In this document: positions 25,024 through 33,817 of the stretch, in pieces | How the letters are laid out: each line of letters starts with the position of its first letter | Position numbering within the stretch: position 1 is the stretch's first letter | Origin: Paenibacillus spongiae | GTDB taxonomy: Bacteria > Bacillota > Bacilli > Paenibacillales > Paenibacillaceae | NCBI RefSeq assembly: GCF_024734895.1 | Contig: NZ_CP091430.1 | Location: 5,846,501-5,910,500, forward strand | Direction of reading: 5' to 3' | Length of the DNA stretch: 64,000 nucleotides | Program-made: the position numbers and the translations under genes | Notes under the pieces: model-generated | Databases searched by the model: none | Seen by the model: the letters and a program-made list of their open reading frames with translations, nothing else | What the model was told of the DNA's origin: nothing

Positions 25024-25061
25024 AGAAGTGTGCACGCCGATCTCGGCTGCACACTTCTTCT
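25024..25061. terminator. Bidirectional terminator
   Basis: AGAAGTGTGCA...TGCACACTTCT with inner GCCGA/TCGGC pairing. An A-run precedes it and CTATTT follows, so it can end both the MarR transcript and the minus-strand 25124-29635 transcript. Confidence 0.85.
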
Positions 25062-25123
25062 ATTTACAGGAGCTGCGTTCTATCTAAAGACAAATAATTC
25101 AACCGCTTCCTGATGAACCTGCT

Positions 25124-28100
25124 TCAGGACTTGATATTGACCATAATATAATTTGCTTTATCTGCAAATCTCACCGTGATGATGACATTGCCTACTTTTA
25201 CGGCCGTAATCGTGCTTCCTTGAACCGTAGCCAGCTTCGGCACGTTCGACGTCCAGTCCGCATAATCGGTTACGTCCTGTCTGGTGCCGTCCATAAACAC
25301 CGCCTGCAATTGAAGCGTTGCCGAAGCATTCGGCTTCAGCTGCACATTGAAGGCTGATGGAATGATCGACTTCAGGTCGCTCTTATCCACCACGGTCAGG
25401 AATTTCGCCTGCTGGCCGCCATAGGCAACCGTTACGACGGAAGTCCCTTCAACGCTGCCGGTCTGGAGAGCTTGCCCCGCAACGCCTACGACATTGGTAT
25501 TGCTGCTCTGATACACTGTGCCTGCATCGCCGCTGATTTCCTTCTCCTTGCCGTCTTCATAGAGTGCATAGACCTTCATCGCGATCGGCTGATTCGGCTT
25601 CAGTACGGCATATTTCTGCTCCGTCCTCAAGCTTAGGACCTTCTTCGGAGCCGCCTTGGTGTATCCGATATAATCCAGCTGGATCTCCGGATTCCACGCC
25701 AAGCTGTTGCCGACTGCCCGGAAGGAGATTTCGATGCGGGTTACCTGAGCGTTATGAGCCCAATCCGCAACGCTCAAGCTGATCCGGTTCCACTTGTCCG
25801 AACCCATCGGAACCGTTGTTGTGATGCTTTCGCTGCCGCTGTACAACGTAACCTTCGTCTCATAGGTTGCGTTAGGAACGCCGCCATACGAGTTAATGTG
25901 ATAGAAGAACTGGTCGGCCGCGCTCAGATCAATCGGCGTTGCCGGCGCTACCTCGAACGTCTTCCAGGCCGTAGCCGCTACAACGACGGATCTGGCATTC
26001 AGCGCATAGCTGCCCAGCATCGGCTTCGTCGGCCCGTTCGGGAACGATTCGACGACCGTCGGGGTGACTAAATTCGTCTTCGCCGTCCACCCTTGCGTGG
26101 ACCCTTCGAAGTTGAAGAGCAGCTTCTCGTTCTCCGGAATGCTTCCCTCGCCCGTTTCTTTGACGGTACCCAGCACCTTCTCGACCGTCCAGCCTCCATA
26201 GGAGAAGGCAGCCGAGATCGCTCCCGAGGACGGAGGCGTGTAGGAAGTAACCGTGAGCACGAACTTCCGGCTCTCCCCGGCTTGAATGCCGCTTACTTGA
26301 AGAGCGGAGGAATCGAATCCAAGATGACCTTTGCCCGAGACGGCTACCTCACCATCCAGCGTCTGGCTGCCGCGGTTCGTAACGGTCACCTCGACCTGCG
26401 CGCCTACTTTCAATTCCGGCGACAGCAGCTTCGTAACGATATCGATGTTTCCTTTGGTGCCGTCCACAACAACCGATTCATGGAAGCCGATCTCATCGAG
26501 CAGGAACGAGCCTGTCCACGGCTGCGTAACCGGCGAGCTGACCCATACCTTAATCCGGTCGATCGAGGTTACTCCGCTCCAATCCGCCAGATTCAATGCA
26601 ATGTGATTCCAGCCCTGCGGATCAAGAAGCACCGTGCCTTCCGTTATGTTCTTTCCGCTGTATACTTTCACTTTGCCATAGTAGGTTTTGCTCGCATCCG
26701 CACCTGGCAGCTTCATGGCGAACGTCAAATTCGGCGATTGAGCCGCGTCGACAGGCTCAGGGAACCGCACGTCCGCTCCCTTCCAATTCAAGGCGGAGTA
26801 GTCGCTGAAATTGATCTTAAGCGCACGGGTGCCCTTGAAAGCATCCTGATCCGCAACCGCGATGGAGCTTGCATTATCCGCAGCGTGCCATGCGCCTGCT
26901 CCATTCTCGAAGCCCTCCACCAGCAGAGGATTGTTGGCCTCCGTTATGAAGGACACGCCGCTTTGCGACGGCAAATCCCGATCGGCCAGGGCCGACGGAT
27001 CGAATCCAGGGATAACGTCCTCCCAATTCGCGATCCCGATGACCGACTTGGCGAAATCGGTAGTTTCCAGCGATTTGTCCGTATCGATGTATTTGAACAC
27101 ATCGTAAACCAGCTTGTGCGCATTCGGCGAACTAATGCTGTTCTTGACGGCTGTCCACAGCCCCAGATTCAAGCCTCCTTCCTGCTCATGGTCGACGTGA
27201 CGGTGCAGGATGAACGAATCGATGCCGTCGAGGAATTTGATTTTATAGTAGGCGTACGCATAGGCAGCCGCCTGGATACGCTGATCCGCCTGGGAGTCCG
27301 TCATGCTGTTCAAGCCCTGCTCGGACAGAATGATCCGGCGCATGTTCCCTTCATACAGAAAATCCTGCTGCTGTAAGTATTGCACGAGCACCTGCAGATT
27401 CTTAAACGTGATCCGTACCGTGTTGAAATCGTTCGTAGGCGTCTGGTCATTCCAGAATCTCGCATCGAACAGATTCTCCGGATACGGATGGAAGGCCATG
27501 TTCCAAGAGAAGTCGCCCTCTGCTTGCGCCAGCTTGTTCAGCATATCGACAATGACTTTATTGTCGTACTTCCAGAGCGCATCCGAAGGGAGTTCTTCAT
27601 TCCAGAAATGGTCGAGGGAAATGTAAGACCGCGCATTCGCATAGCGGCTCTTCACGATGGTGTCGACCAGCCGCAGCGTCTGTGCGTATTCCCGCACATA
27701 TTTGTTGACCGTCTTCGGCCCCATATTGTTCCAGACCTGGTTCTGCCCGACCTCGTTGCCGACAATGAATCCGACCGCGCGGCCATAGGCTTCATCCGGC
27801 TGCGAATAGCGATCCGCAAGGAAGGTCGTGACCGCCTTGACGTATTTGACGCCCATCTCGTTCTGCGTATTCAGCGCATATACGATACCGCCCGGCTGGG
27901 AATCGGGGTGAATGAGATGCGAATTGGGCGTATTCGCCGACAAGTCCCGATACATGAGCAGAATCAAATTGACGATCGTATCGTTGTCGGACAAGCTCTT
28001 GATTTGCGAATCCAGATGGCTGACATAGTCCTTCTTGAAATAGAAGGTCTCGCCGTCCACCACATACGGAATGGTATTGCCCGGATTGGTGTTGGCCAGA

Positions 28101-29635
28101 TACAGCATGCCGTTGTACGAGACGTTAATAGCCGCATGGCTGACGCCGAGCTCTTCCGCGTCGTCCGTCATCTGTACCTGAAGCCCCTTAATGCTCTTCG
28201 CTTCCGGATACGGCTCCCGGTTTGGCGCCAGCTTCTCGGCATTCGTAATATACTGGGGCGCATCCATCAGCTTAAGCTCGCCCGCCCCGTTGCGGGACGC
28301 GACGGCAAACTTGGAATAGAGCCGGTTATGGCTGCCGTCCTTCAGGCTGACGTCAAAGGAGAATTCCGCCGCAATATCCTGCTCCGCAAGCGGCGTAAGC
28401 CCTGTCAGATTGCCGGCATCCGCATAAGTAGGCAGCTCGAAGAGCACAAGATCGTCTTCGCTATGCTCCGCTGCATACTCCGGCTTCACCGAGCCGTTGA
28501 TTGTTATGCTGCCGCTGTCGTTGATCTGTGCTGTAATGGCGCCGTCATAAGGAACCTCGGCCGGCGGGAAATTCTTGAAGCGGATTTCGTCAATTACGAT
28601 CGAGCCGCTATCGGCCGGAGCCAGAATGCGGAACTGCTTGATCGTTCCCGACCAGTTCGCCTTGTCCCACATATTGAAGTCGACCGTCTGCGCGTTTGCG
28701 TTCGGCGCAAGGTCGAACAGCTTCGTCTTCGCATCGTCCCATGTCGGGTCCTCTTCGGTAATCCAGGCCAGCTTCACCTTGGAGCCGGAAGTCATATTGT
28801 CCAGAGCAACCGACATCCCGTTCCGGATACCCGCGTCGATCTGAATGACCGGAGATTCGATGTAATCGCCTGCGCCTCCGATGCCGAAGGTTGCCTTGCC
28901 GCCCGAAGCGTTCACTGAGCCTTGGCTGGCGGTGAAGCCTTCCGCATCCCCGTCACGCGAGAATCTCATGTCCAGCGTGTTGGTAGCAATAATGTAATCG
29001 ATCTGGAACCTGCCGTCCCAGCTGTCATAGCCGGGCGCTCCGGGCGCGATTCCCGCCAGATCGAAGTTCTGCATGAACGACAGCTCCATCTTCGTGACGG
29101 CACCGCGCTGCGCCCAGCCGGAAATGTCGATAAATACGCGATTCCAACGGTCATTTGAAATCTTCGCGACCGATTCATATACGTCCTCTCCGCTGTATAG
29201 ACGCACCTTAAACATATAGTCTACAGGCTGCCATCCCCAGGAATTCGCTGCGAATGCGAGGTACCGTTGGCCGGATAAATCAAGCGGTGCGGAGAAGTCG
29301 CGATAAATCGTTCTCCATTGATACACCTTCACTTTCTCCGGTATTTGCTCCAATGTACCATCGCCTTCGTAAGGGCCCCCCGGCCCGTTCAGAATGCTGG
29401 TCGCATAGTTGACCGATTTCGTATTAGCGCCCTTCTGCCATGTCGCAACATCCGCCGCCGTGTTGAAATCATTAATGATAAGATTCGGGAAAAATTCCTG
29501 TGCGTTGAACACATTGCCGGATTGCTTTAAGTCAGGCTCGTAAGCCCCCGCGAAAGCGGTTACAGAACTGAACACGATTTGAAGCAGCAGAGCCAGAGCA
29601 AGCGCTCCTGATGTTACCTTAACATGTCGTTTCAT
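25124..29635 (-). CDS. Very large secreted multidomain protein, probable clan GH-A-like glycosidase
   Basis: 1503 residues with a signal peptide (cleavage near TAFAGA). Three related beta-rich modules of carbohydrate-binding type are visible, each with a W-N-R/H core: SNDRWNRVFIDISGWAQ (~160), PQGWNHIALNLADWSG (~1020) and GSDKWNRISLSVADWAH (~1290). Between them, about 450-900, lies a TIM-barrel-like region with VGNEVGQNQVWNNM and IILSEQG, which look like the acid/base Asn-Glu and the nucleophile Glu of GH-A enzymes; this region resembles DUF5722 proteins. Two Big2-like Ig domains close the protein. No LPXTG or SLH anchor, so it should be released or wall-bound by its modules. It sits beside a sugar importer and YesMN pair, suggesting extracellular polysaccharide degradation. 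SD GGAGG. Confidence 0.85.
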   Translation of the reverse strand: MKRHVKVTSGALALALLLQIVFSSVTAFAGAYEPDLKQSGNVFNAQEFFPNLIINDFNTAADVATWQKGANTKSVNYATSILNGPGGPYEGDGTLEQIPEKVKVYQWRTIYRDFSAPLDLSGQRYLAFAANSWGWQPVDYMFKVRLYSGEDVYESVAKISNDRWNRVFIDISGWAQRGAVTKMELSFMQNFDLAGIAPGAPGYDSWDGRFQIDYIIATNTLDMRFSRDGDAEGFTASQGSVNASGGKATFGIGGAGDYIESPVIQIDAGIRNGMSVALDNMTSGSKVKLAWITEEDPTWDDAKTKLFDLAPNANAQTVDFNMWDKANWSGTIKQFRILAPADSGSIVIDEIRFKNFPPAEVPYDGAITAQINDSGSITINGSVKPEYAAEHSEDDLVLFELPTYADAGNLTGLTPLAEQDIAAEFSFDVSLKDGSHNRLYSKFAVASRNGAGELKLMDAPQYITNAEKLAPNREPYPEAKSIKGLQVQMTDDAEELGVSHAAINVSYNGMLYLANTNPGNTIPYVVDGETFYFKKDYVSHLDSQIKSLSDNDTIVNLILLMYRDLSANTPNSHLIHPDSQPGGIVYALNTQNEMGVKYVKAVTTFLADRYSQPDEAYGRAVGFIVGNEVGQNQVWNNMGPKTVNKYVREYAQTLRLVDTIVKSRYANARSYISLDHFWNEELPSDALWKYDNKVIVDMLNKLAQAEGDFSWNMAFHPYPENLFDARFWNDQTPTNDFNTVRITFKNLQVLVQYLQQQDFLYEGNMRRIILSEQGLNSMTDSQADQRIQAAAYAYAYYKIKFLDGIDSFILHRHVDHEQEGGLNLGLWTAVKNSISSPNAHKLVYDVFKYIDTDKSLETTDFAKSVIGIANWEDVIPGFDPSALADRDLPSQSGVSFITEANNPLLVEGFENGAGAWHAADNASSIAVADQDAFKGTRALKINFSDYSALNWKGADVRFPEPVDAAQSPNLTFAMKLPGADASKTYYGKVKVYSGKNITEGTVLLDPQGWNHIALNLADWSGVTSIDRIKVWVSSPVTQPWTGSFLLDEIGFHESVVVDGTKGNIDIVTKLLSPELKVGAQVEVTVTNRGSQTLDGEVAVSGKGHLGFDSSALQVSGIQAGESRKFVLTVTSYTPPSSGAISAAFSYGGWTVEKVLGTVKETGEGSIPENEKLLFNFEGSTQGWTAKTNLVTPTVVESFPNGPTKPMLGSYALNARSVVVAATAWKTFEVAPATPIDLSAADQFFYHINSYGGVPNATYETKVTLYSGSESITTTVPMGSDKWNRISLSVADWAHNAQVTRIEISFRAVGNSLAWNPEIQLDYIGYTKAAPKKVLSLRTEQKYAVLKPNQPIAMKVYALYEDGKEKEISGDAGTVYQSSNTNVVGVAGQALQTGSVEGTSVVTVAYGGQQAKFLTVVDKSDLKSIIPSAFNVQLKPNASATLQLQAVFMDGTRQDVTDYADWTSNVPKLATVQGSTITAVKVGNVIITVRFADKANYIMVNIKS

Positions 29636-30160
29636 ACTGAATAACCTCCATTACCTGCATTTTCCCTGCATCATCATTCTGACCGCTTCATGTGATCTCT
29701 TTAAGAATTCTTTAACGGGATTAAGATCATCGAAAAGCAGAATATACTATGAATCACCGCCTTTATACGAAACTATCACCATTACGTATACATATTATAA
29801 TAATTGGTATATTAAAACAATATTTTAATTCTATTCTTCCGGTTATTTTTACATCATTATCCTTCCATGGAATCCGCACATAAAAGCCGATCCCTCTCAT
29901 TCCCTAGTGTCGATTGGCATATTTACGATAAAACTCGCTATATACTTTGCCTTGAATCTTTGATCCATTACTCCAGTCAGGTAGTTAAATTGGAAATTTA
30001 GTATATCGACAAAGTTCTAGTTATTATATTACTATTTACCTATTAATGTATATTTAATTAGATCAATTTCAACAAATTAACATAATATTTTCTATCATTC
30101 ATCATTATCTATCATTATTCGACACCATAATCCGATACGAAAATGACGGAATTGCTGATC
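29636..30160. other. Gene-free AT-rich intergenic region
   Basis: About 525 nt, visibly much more AT-rich than its surroundings (long runs such as ATTATAATAATTGGTATATT), with no open frame of note. It must contain the promoter of the large secreted protein. I could not single out one -35/-10 pair or a regulator site with confidence. Confidence 0.5.
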
Positions 30161-30166
30161 ATGAAA

Positions 30167-30206
30167 AAGGTTCAATAACGACAACAAGCTGTCGTTATTG
30201 AACCTT
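30167..30206 (-). terminator. Terminator after the ADP-ribosylglycohydrolase gene
   Basis: AAGGTTCAATAACGACA pairs perfectly with TGTCGTTATTGAACCTT; followed on the minus strand by TTTCATG. One of three terminators in the window that share the core CAATnACGAC. Confidence 0.85.
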
Positions 30207-30229
30207 TATAATTTCATGTACTCCTGAAC

Positions 30230-31834
30230 CTAAATAATGGATCGAATCATGTGGGCCGCTGGCGCCTTCGAACGATCCTCAGCAGCGGATATCGTTTCTC
30301 CGGCAGCCACCGGCACATTCAGCAATACGATGGGAACAAGCCCTTTCGTCGGCCTTCCGGCCGAAGTAATCTCGATGATCAAATCATACCTTGGTTCCTT
30401 CAAAGCAAGAGGCGTCAACTCGAAGAAAAGCTCGGTATAGCCGACGTTGCAATGGTACTGCTCCAGCGGTACGCTGATGTTCTGTCCGGGAGACAACGTC
30501 CACCCTTCGGGTAAATGCCACTTGACGTTTAACCACTGCTGCATGAACAGCTGGTTGTCCAGGATCAGGCGGAACCGCCTCGGCTGCGCCTCCGACACGT
30601 ATGGATCACTCAGATAATCCAGATAGACGGAAAAGATCTGAAAGTCGTAATGGACCATGAATGGGCTTTGATTGAGCAAATCGGATTTTTCCCGATATAC
30701 CCAACAGTTCACTCGGACCGGATGATTATAAAGATCCTGATATTCTTTAGTCTCTATCGTGTACCCGCGCTCCGAATGAACATAATCACAATATTCGCTT
30801 CCCAGGAAAATCGGCGTCACCTTCAGGATGCGATCCGTCAGCTCCGTCACCGTCTTCGGAATTCTCACGCCCTGATCGGTCAAGCTGATGCATAATGTCT
30901 TTATTTCGTCTCCGATCGGTTCCAGCCATTCCGGGGGTATACTCTCTGTCTCGCCGATGATGCCCATAATGGCGCCGACTGTTGCAGCCGTACAATCCGT
31001 GTCTTCGCCGCAATTATTCGCGATGCAAATACTTTTGCCGAAGTCGCCTTCTCCGTACAGCCAGCCTATGATCGTAATCCCGACATTGCTTGGCGCATCC
31101 CAGCCCATATCCCCCACGGGCACTTCATCCGTGAGCTGTTCGGGAGCCATCCCGATAATGCCGAAGCTGCCCGGCAATTCTGTCAGCAGCCGGATACGCG
31201 CTTCCTGCCAGTTCAGCCCTGAACGGTAGCATTCCATGACCATCCGCACCGCTTTCGCTGCTCCGCAATCTTCCGGAAGATACGAGAGTCCGATTTCAAT
31301 TAAAGTAAACGTGTCGCTCTCCACGAAAGCAGCGCTTTGGATGGCCGCGAAGAACACTTCGGCATACACGCCCTCGTGGCTATGATCGACGACCGCATCC
31401 TCGAAAGCATATTTCACCGCGATATCCGGATGGCCGGGGGCCAGACAAGCCCATATCTCCGAACGGATATACGCTCCGTTGCTGTCGCGGAATTTATTGT
31501 TCACATATCCGGAGAGCGGAGGCACGATTCCCATTCGCATGTTGTTTTTGCCTGCGCCGTATTCCGCCCAGTTCGGCGTGATATAAGACAGCCAATATTC
31601 ACCCAGGATTCTGGAGTTGACCGCCTTGCCGTATTTCTCCACCGCATTTAACCATACCAATTGCAGATCCAGGTCGTCATTAGGCAGAACCCCTAAAGAT
31701 AGATCATGCGTATAGTAGGATACATCAAGCACGCCTCGTTTGCATTCGAACGGCGCTCCGAGTGTGCCGCCAACGTTTTTGCCAATCCAACATCCCCGTA
31801 ATTTGCGCTTATATTGATCCAATGAAAGTTTCAT
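30230..31834 (-). CDS. ADP-ribosylglycohydrolase-family protein with C-terminal extension
   Basis: 534 residues. The first ~345 are an all-helical ADP-ribosylglycohydrolase domain: RGCWIGKNVGGTLGAP at the start, PNDDLDLQLVWL (about 51-62) where the family has its first acidic metal ligands, and GEDTDCTAATVGAI with the second Asp pair (binuclear Mg). About 190 residues of beta-rich sequence follow. No signal peptide, so cytoplasmic. It is the last gene of an operon with two sugar permeases and a binding protein. This suggests that the substrate may be an imported glycoside rather than ADP-ribosyl protein (inference). SD weak; start ATG 31834. Confidence 0.85.
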   Translation of the reverse strand: MKLSLDQYKRKLRGCWIGKNVGGTLGAPFECKRGVLDVSYYTHDLSLGVLPNDDLDLQLVWLNAVEKYGKAVNSRILGEYWLSYITPNWAEYGAGKNNMRMGIVPPLSGYVNNKFRDSNGAYIRSEIWACLAPGHPDIAVKYAFEDAVVDHSHEGVYAEVFFAAIQSAAFVESDTFTLIEIGLSYLPEDCGAAKAVRMVMECYRSGLNWQEARIRLLTELPGSFGIIGMAPEQLTDEVPVGDMGWDAPSNVGITIIGWLYGEGDFGKSICIANNCGEDTDCTAATVGAIMGIIGETESIPPEWLEPIGDEIKTLCISLTDQGVRIPKTVTELTDRILKVTPIFLGSEYCDYVHSERGYTIETKEYQDLYNHPVRVNCWVYREKSDLLNQSPFMVHYDFQIFSVYLDYLSDPYVSEAQPRRFRLILDNQLFMQQWLNVKWHLPEGWTLSPGQNISVPLEQYHCNVGYTELFFELTPLALKEPRYDLIIEITSAGRPTKGLVPIVLLNVPVAAGETISAAEDRSKAPAAHMIRSII

Positions 31835-31908
31835 CTATTGCACCTCTTGTTCTCGATCTGGTCGATCTGGTTTGTGTTATCCTTCTTGCGTACAGCTGGT
31901 CTGACTGA

Positions 31909-32805
31909 CTAGCCTTTCACGCTGCCCAGTACGATCCCCTTCATGAAATATTTTTGCAGAAAAGGATAAAGCACGAGCACAGGCAGCGCGGCCAAGAAAA
32001 TTTGCGAAGCTTTCGTTGTACGGTCGGATACCTCTGCCAAGGCCTTCATATCTTCCGCGGTCAGATTTCCAGCTGCGGTGAATAGCTCCGTACTGACTAC
32101 AAGCGTCTGCAGGTAGGTCTGCAGCGGATAATTCGTCGGCGAGTTCATATAGATCAGCCCGTCGAACCAGGAGTTCCACTGACCTACGCAGGTAAACAGC
32201 AGAATGGTCGCCAGTGCGGGCATCGATATCGGAACCATGATTTTCCACAATAGCTTCCAATGGGTACAGCCGTCCACAAGCGCAGCCTCCTGAATTTCCT
32301 TCGGCGTACCGCGAAAGAAATTGAGCAGCAGCACGATATTGAACACCGCTACGGCGCCTGGAAGCACGAGCGCCCAGATCGTGTCGAGCATATGGTAGTT
32401 TCGTATAACCATGTAAGTCGGAATTAATCCCCCGCTGAACAGGATCGTCACAAAGAAGAACCATACATAGAAGGTGCGCATCGGAAACTCCGTCCGCTCC
32501 TTCGACAGCGGATACGCCGAGATAATGACCACTGCCAAACTGATGAACGTTCCCAGGACAACCCGCTCAATCGAGACGAGAAGCGATTGCAGAAATTCCG
32601 GCTTGGAGAGCGCATATTTATAGGAGCTCAGCGTGAAATCAACCGGCCACAGCTTGACCGCACCCGCCGTTGCCGCCGAGCTGGAGCTAAAGGATATGGC
32701 AAGTATGTTGATGAGAGGAAGCAAACAAACCACAGCCAAGGCGATCAAAACTATATTATTGCATACAAGAAAGATTTTCCGTCCAAGTGAAATATGGATG
32801 TCCAT
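31909..32805 (-). CDS. Carbohydrate ABC transporter permease (LplC/YtcP-like)
   Basis: 298 residues from ATG 32805 (SD AAGGAAAGG); the longer frame to 32862 overlaps the upstream permease. Six membrane helices, with the ATPase-contact EAA loop EAALVDGCTHWKLLWKIMVP. The C-terminus YFMKGIVLGSVKG is characteristic of this permease group. It forms a heterodimer with the LplB-like permease at 32823. No ATPase gene is in the operon, as is usual for this class, which shares a general MsmX-type ATPase. Confidence 0.92.
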   Translation of the reverse strand: MDIHISLGRKIFLVCNNIVLIALAVVCLLPLINILAISFSSSSAATAGAVKLWPVDFTLSSYKYALSKPEFLQSLLVSIERVVLGTFISLAVVIISAYPLSKERTEFPMRTFYVWFFFVTILFSGGLIPTYMVIRNYHMLDTIWALVLPGAVAVFNIVLLLNFFRGTPKEIQEAALVDGCTHWKLLWKIMVPISMPALATILLFTCVGQWNSWFDGLIYMNSPTNYPLQTYLQTLVVSTELFTAAGNLTAEDMKALAEVSDRTTKASQIFLAALPVLVLYPFLQKYFMKGIVLGSVKG

Positions 32806-32822
32806 TGCGGCCTTTCCTTTCC

Positions 32823-33746
32823 TTAGAAAATACGGTAACCGGCTAATCGATAAGCCAGCCAATACGATGCTCCTACAAAAATCAAGGAGACTACCGATTT
32901 GAACAGGCCGACAGCTGTCGCAACCGCATACTGAGCGTCGATAAGACCAAGCCGATAGACGAAGGTGTCCAGAATATCCCCAGTCCGATAGACAAGCGGA
33001 TTATATAAATTGAACACTTGGTCGAAGCCCGCATTTAGCACCCCGCCAAGTCCCAAAGTCGCCAGCAGTACAATGATCGGCAGCATGCCCGGCAGTGTCA
33101 CATGAACCGTCTGCTTCCATCTCCCAGCCCCATCCATTACGGCTGCTTCATACAAGGTCGGATTGATGCTGGTCAGCGCAGCCAGATAAACGATCGTACC
33201 GAACCCGAATTCCTTCCACACGTCCGTAACGACCAGCACATAAGGAAACAGCTTATCATTGCCGAGAAAAAATAACGGCTTCATCCCGAACCAGCCCAAC
33301 ACTTCATTGAGCAAACCATGCGATGGAGAGAGAATATCGATCAATATCCCGCCGAGAATGACCCATGAGAGAAAATGCGGCAAATATATTAGGGTCTGTA
33401 CCGACCGCTTGATGAATGATTTCCGAACTTCATTCAGCAGCAGTGCCGCTGCAATCGGTGCAATTTGACCGAAGATGATTTTCAGAAAAGCAATATAGAT
33501 CGTGTTCCATAACACCTGGCCAATCCCAGGCATTTGAAGCATCAATTCGAAGTTCTCCCATCCTACCCACTTGGAATCGAAGAAGCCTTTGGCGGGGATG
33601 AAATTCTGGAAGGCAATGACGATTCCGGCCATCGGGATATAATGGAACATGATCAACAATACGATGCCGGGCACCAGCATCAGATGCAGAGGGAGACGCC
33701 TCTTCCAAGATCTACTTTTAACGGTCGCCGCTTGCACCGTCATCAT
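32823..33746 (-). CDS. Carbohydrate ABC transporter permease (LplB/YteP-like)
   Basis: 307 residues, six membrane helices. The N-terminal segment LPLHLMLVPGIVLLIMFHYIPMAG is typical of LplB. The EAA loop is YEAAVMDGAGRWKQTVHVTLP. Pairs with the next permease (17 nt downstream) and with the binding protein encoded 71 nt upstream. Together they import an oligosaccharide probably released by the secreted protein of this locus. Confidence 0.92.
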   Translation of the reverse strand: MMTVQAATVKSRSWKRRLPLHLMLVPGIVLLIMFHYIPMAGIVIAFQNFIPAKGFFDSKWVGWENFELMLQMPGIGQVLWNTIYIAFLKIIFGQIAPIAAALLLNEVRKSFIKRSVQTLIYLPHFLSWVILGGILIDILSPSHGLLNEVLGWFGMKPLFFLGNDKLFPYVLVVTDVWKEFGFGTIVYLAALTSINPTLYEAAVMDGAGRWKQTVHVTLPGMLPIIVLLATLGLGGVLNAGFDQVFNLYNPLVYRTGDILDTFVYRLGLIDAQYAVATAVGLFKSVVSLIFVGASYWLAYRLAGYRIF

Positions 33747-33817
33747 TCCTTTCTATGCGGATGGAGCAAAGAAGGAAGCGAGCAAATCTAAGACCCGCTT
33801 CCTCTCCATTCTCAAGT

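Noticed and set aside
26093-28918. Long plus-strand frames opposite the 1503-residue gene
   Set aside because: They are antisense shadows with Arg/Ile-rich composition. The minus strand has signal peptide, SD and domain structure.
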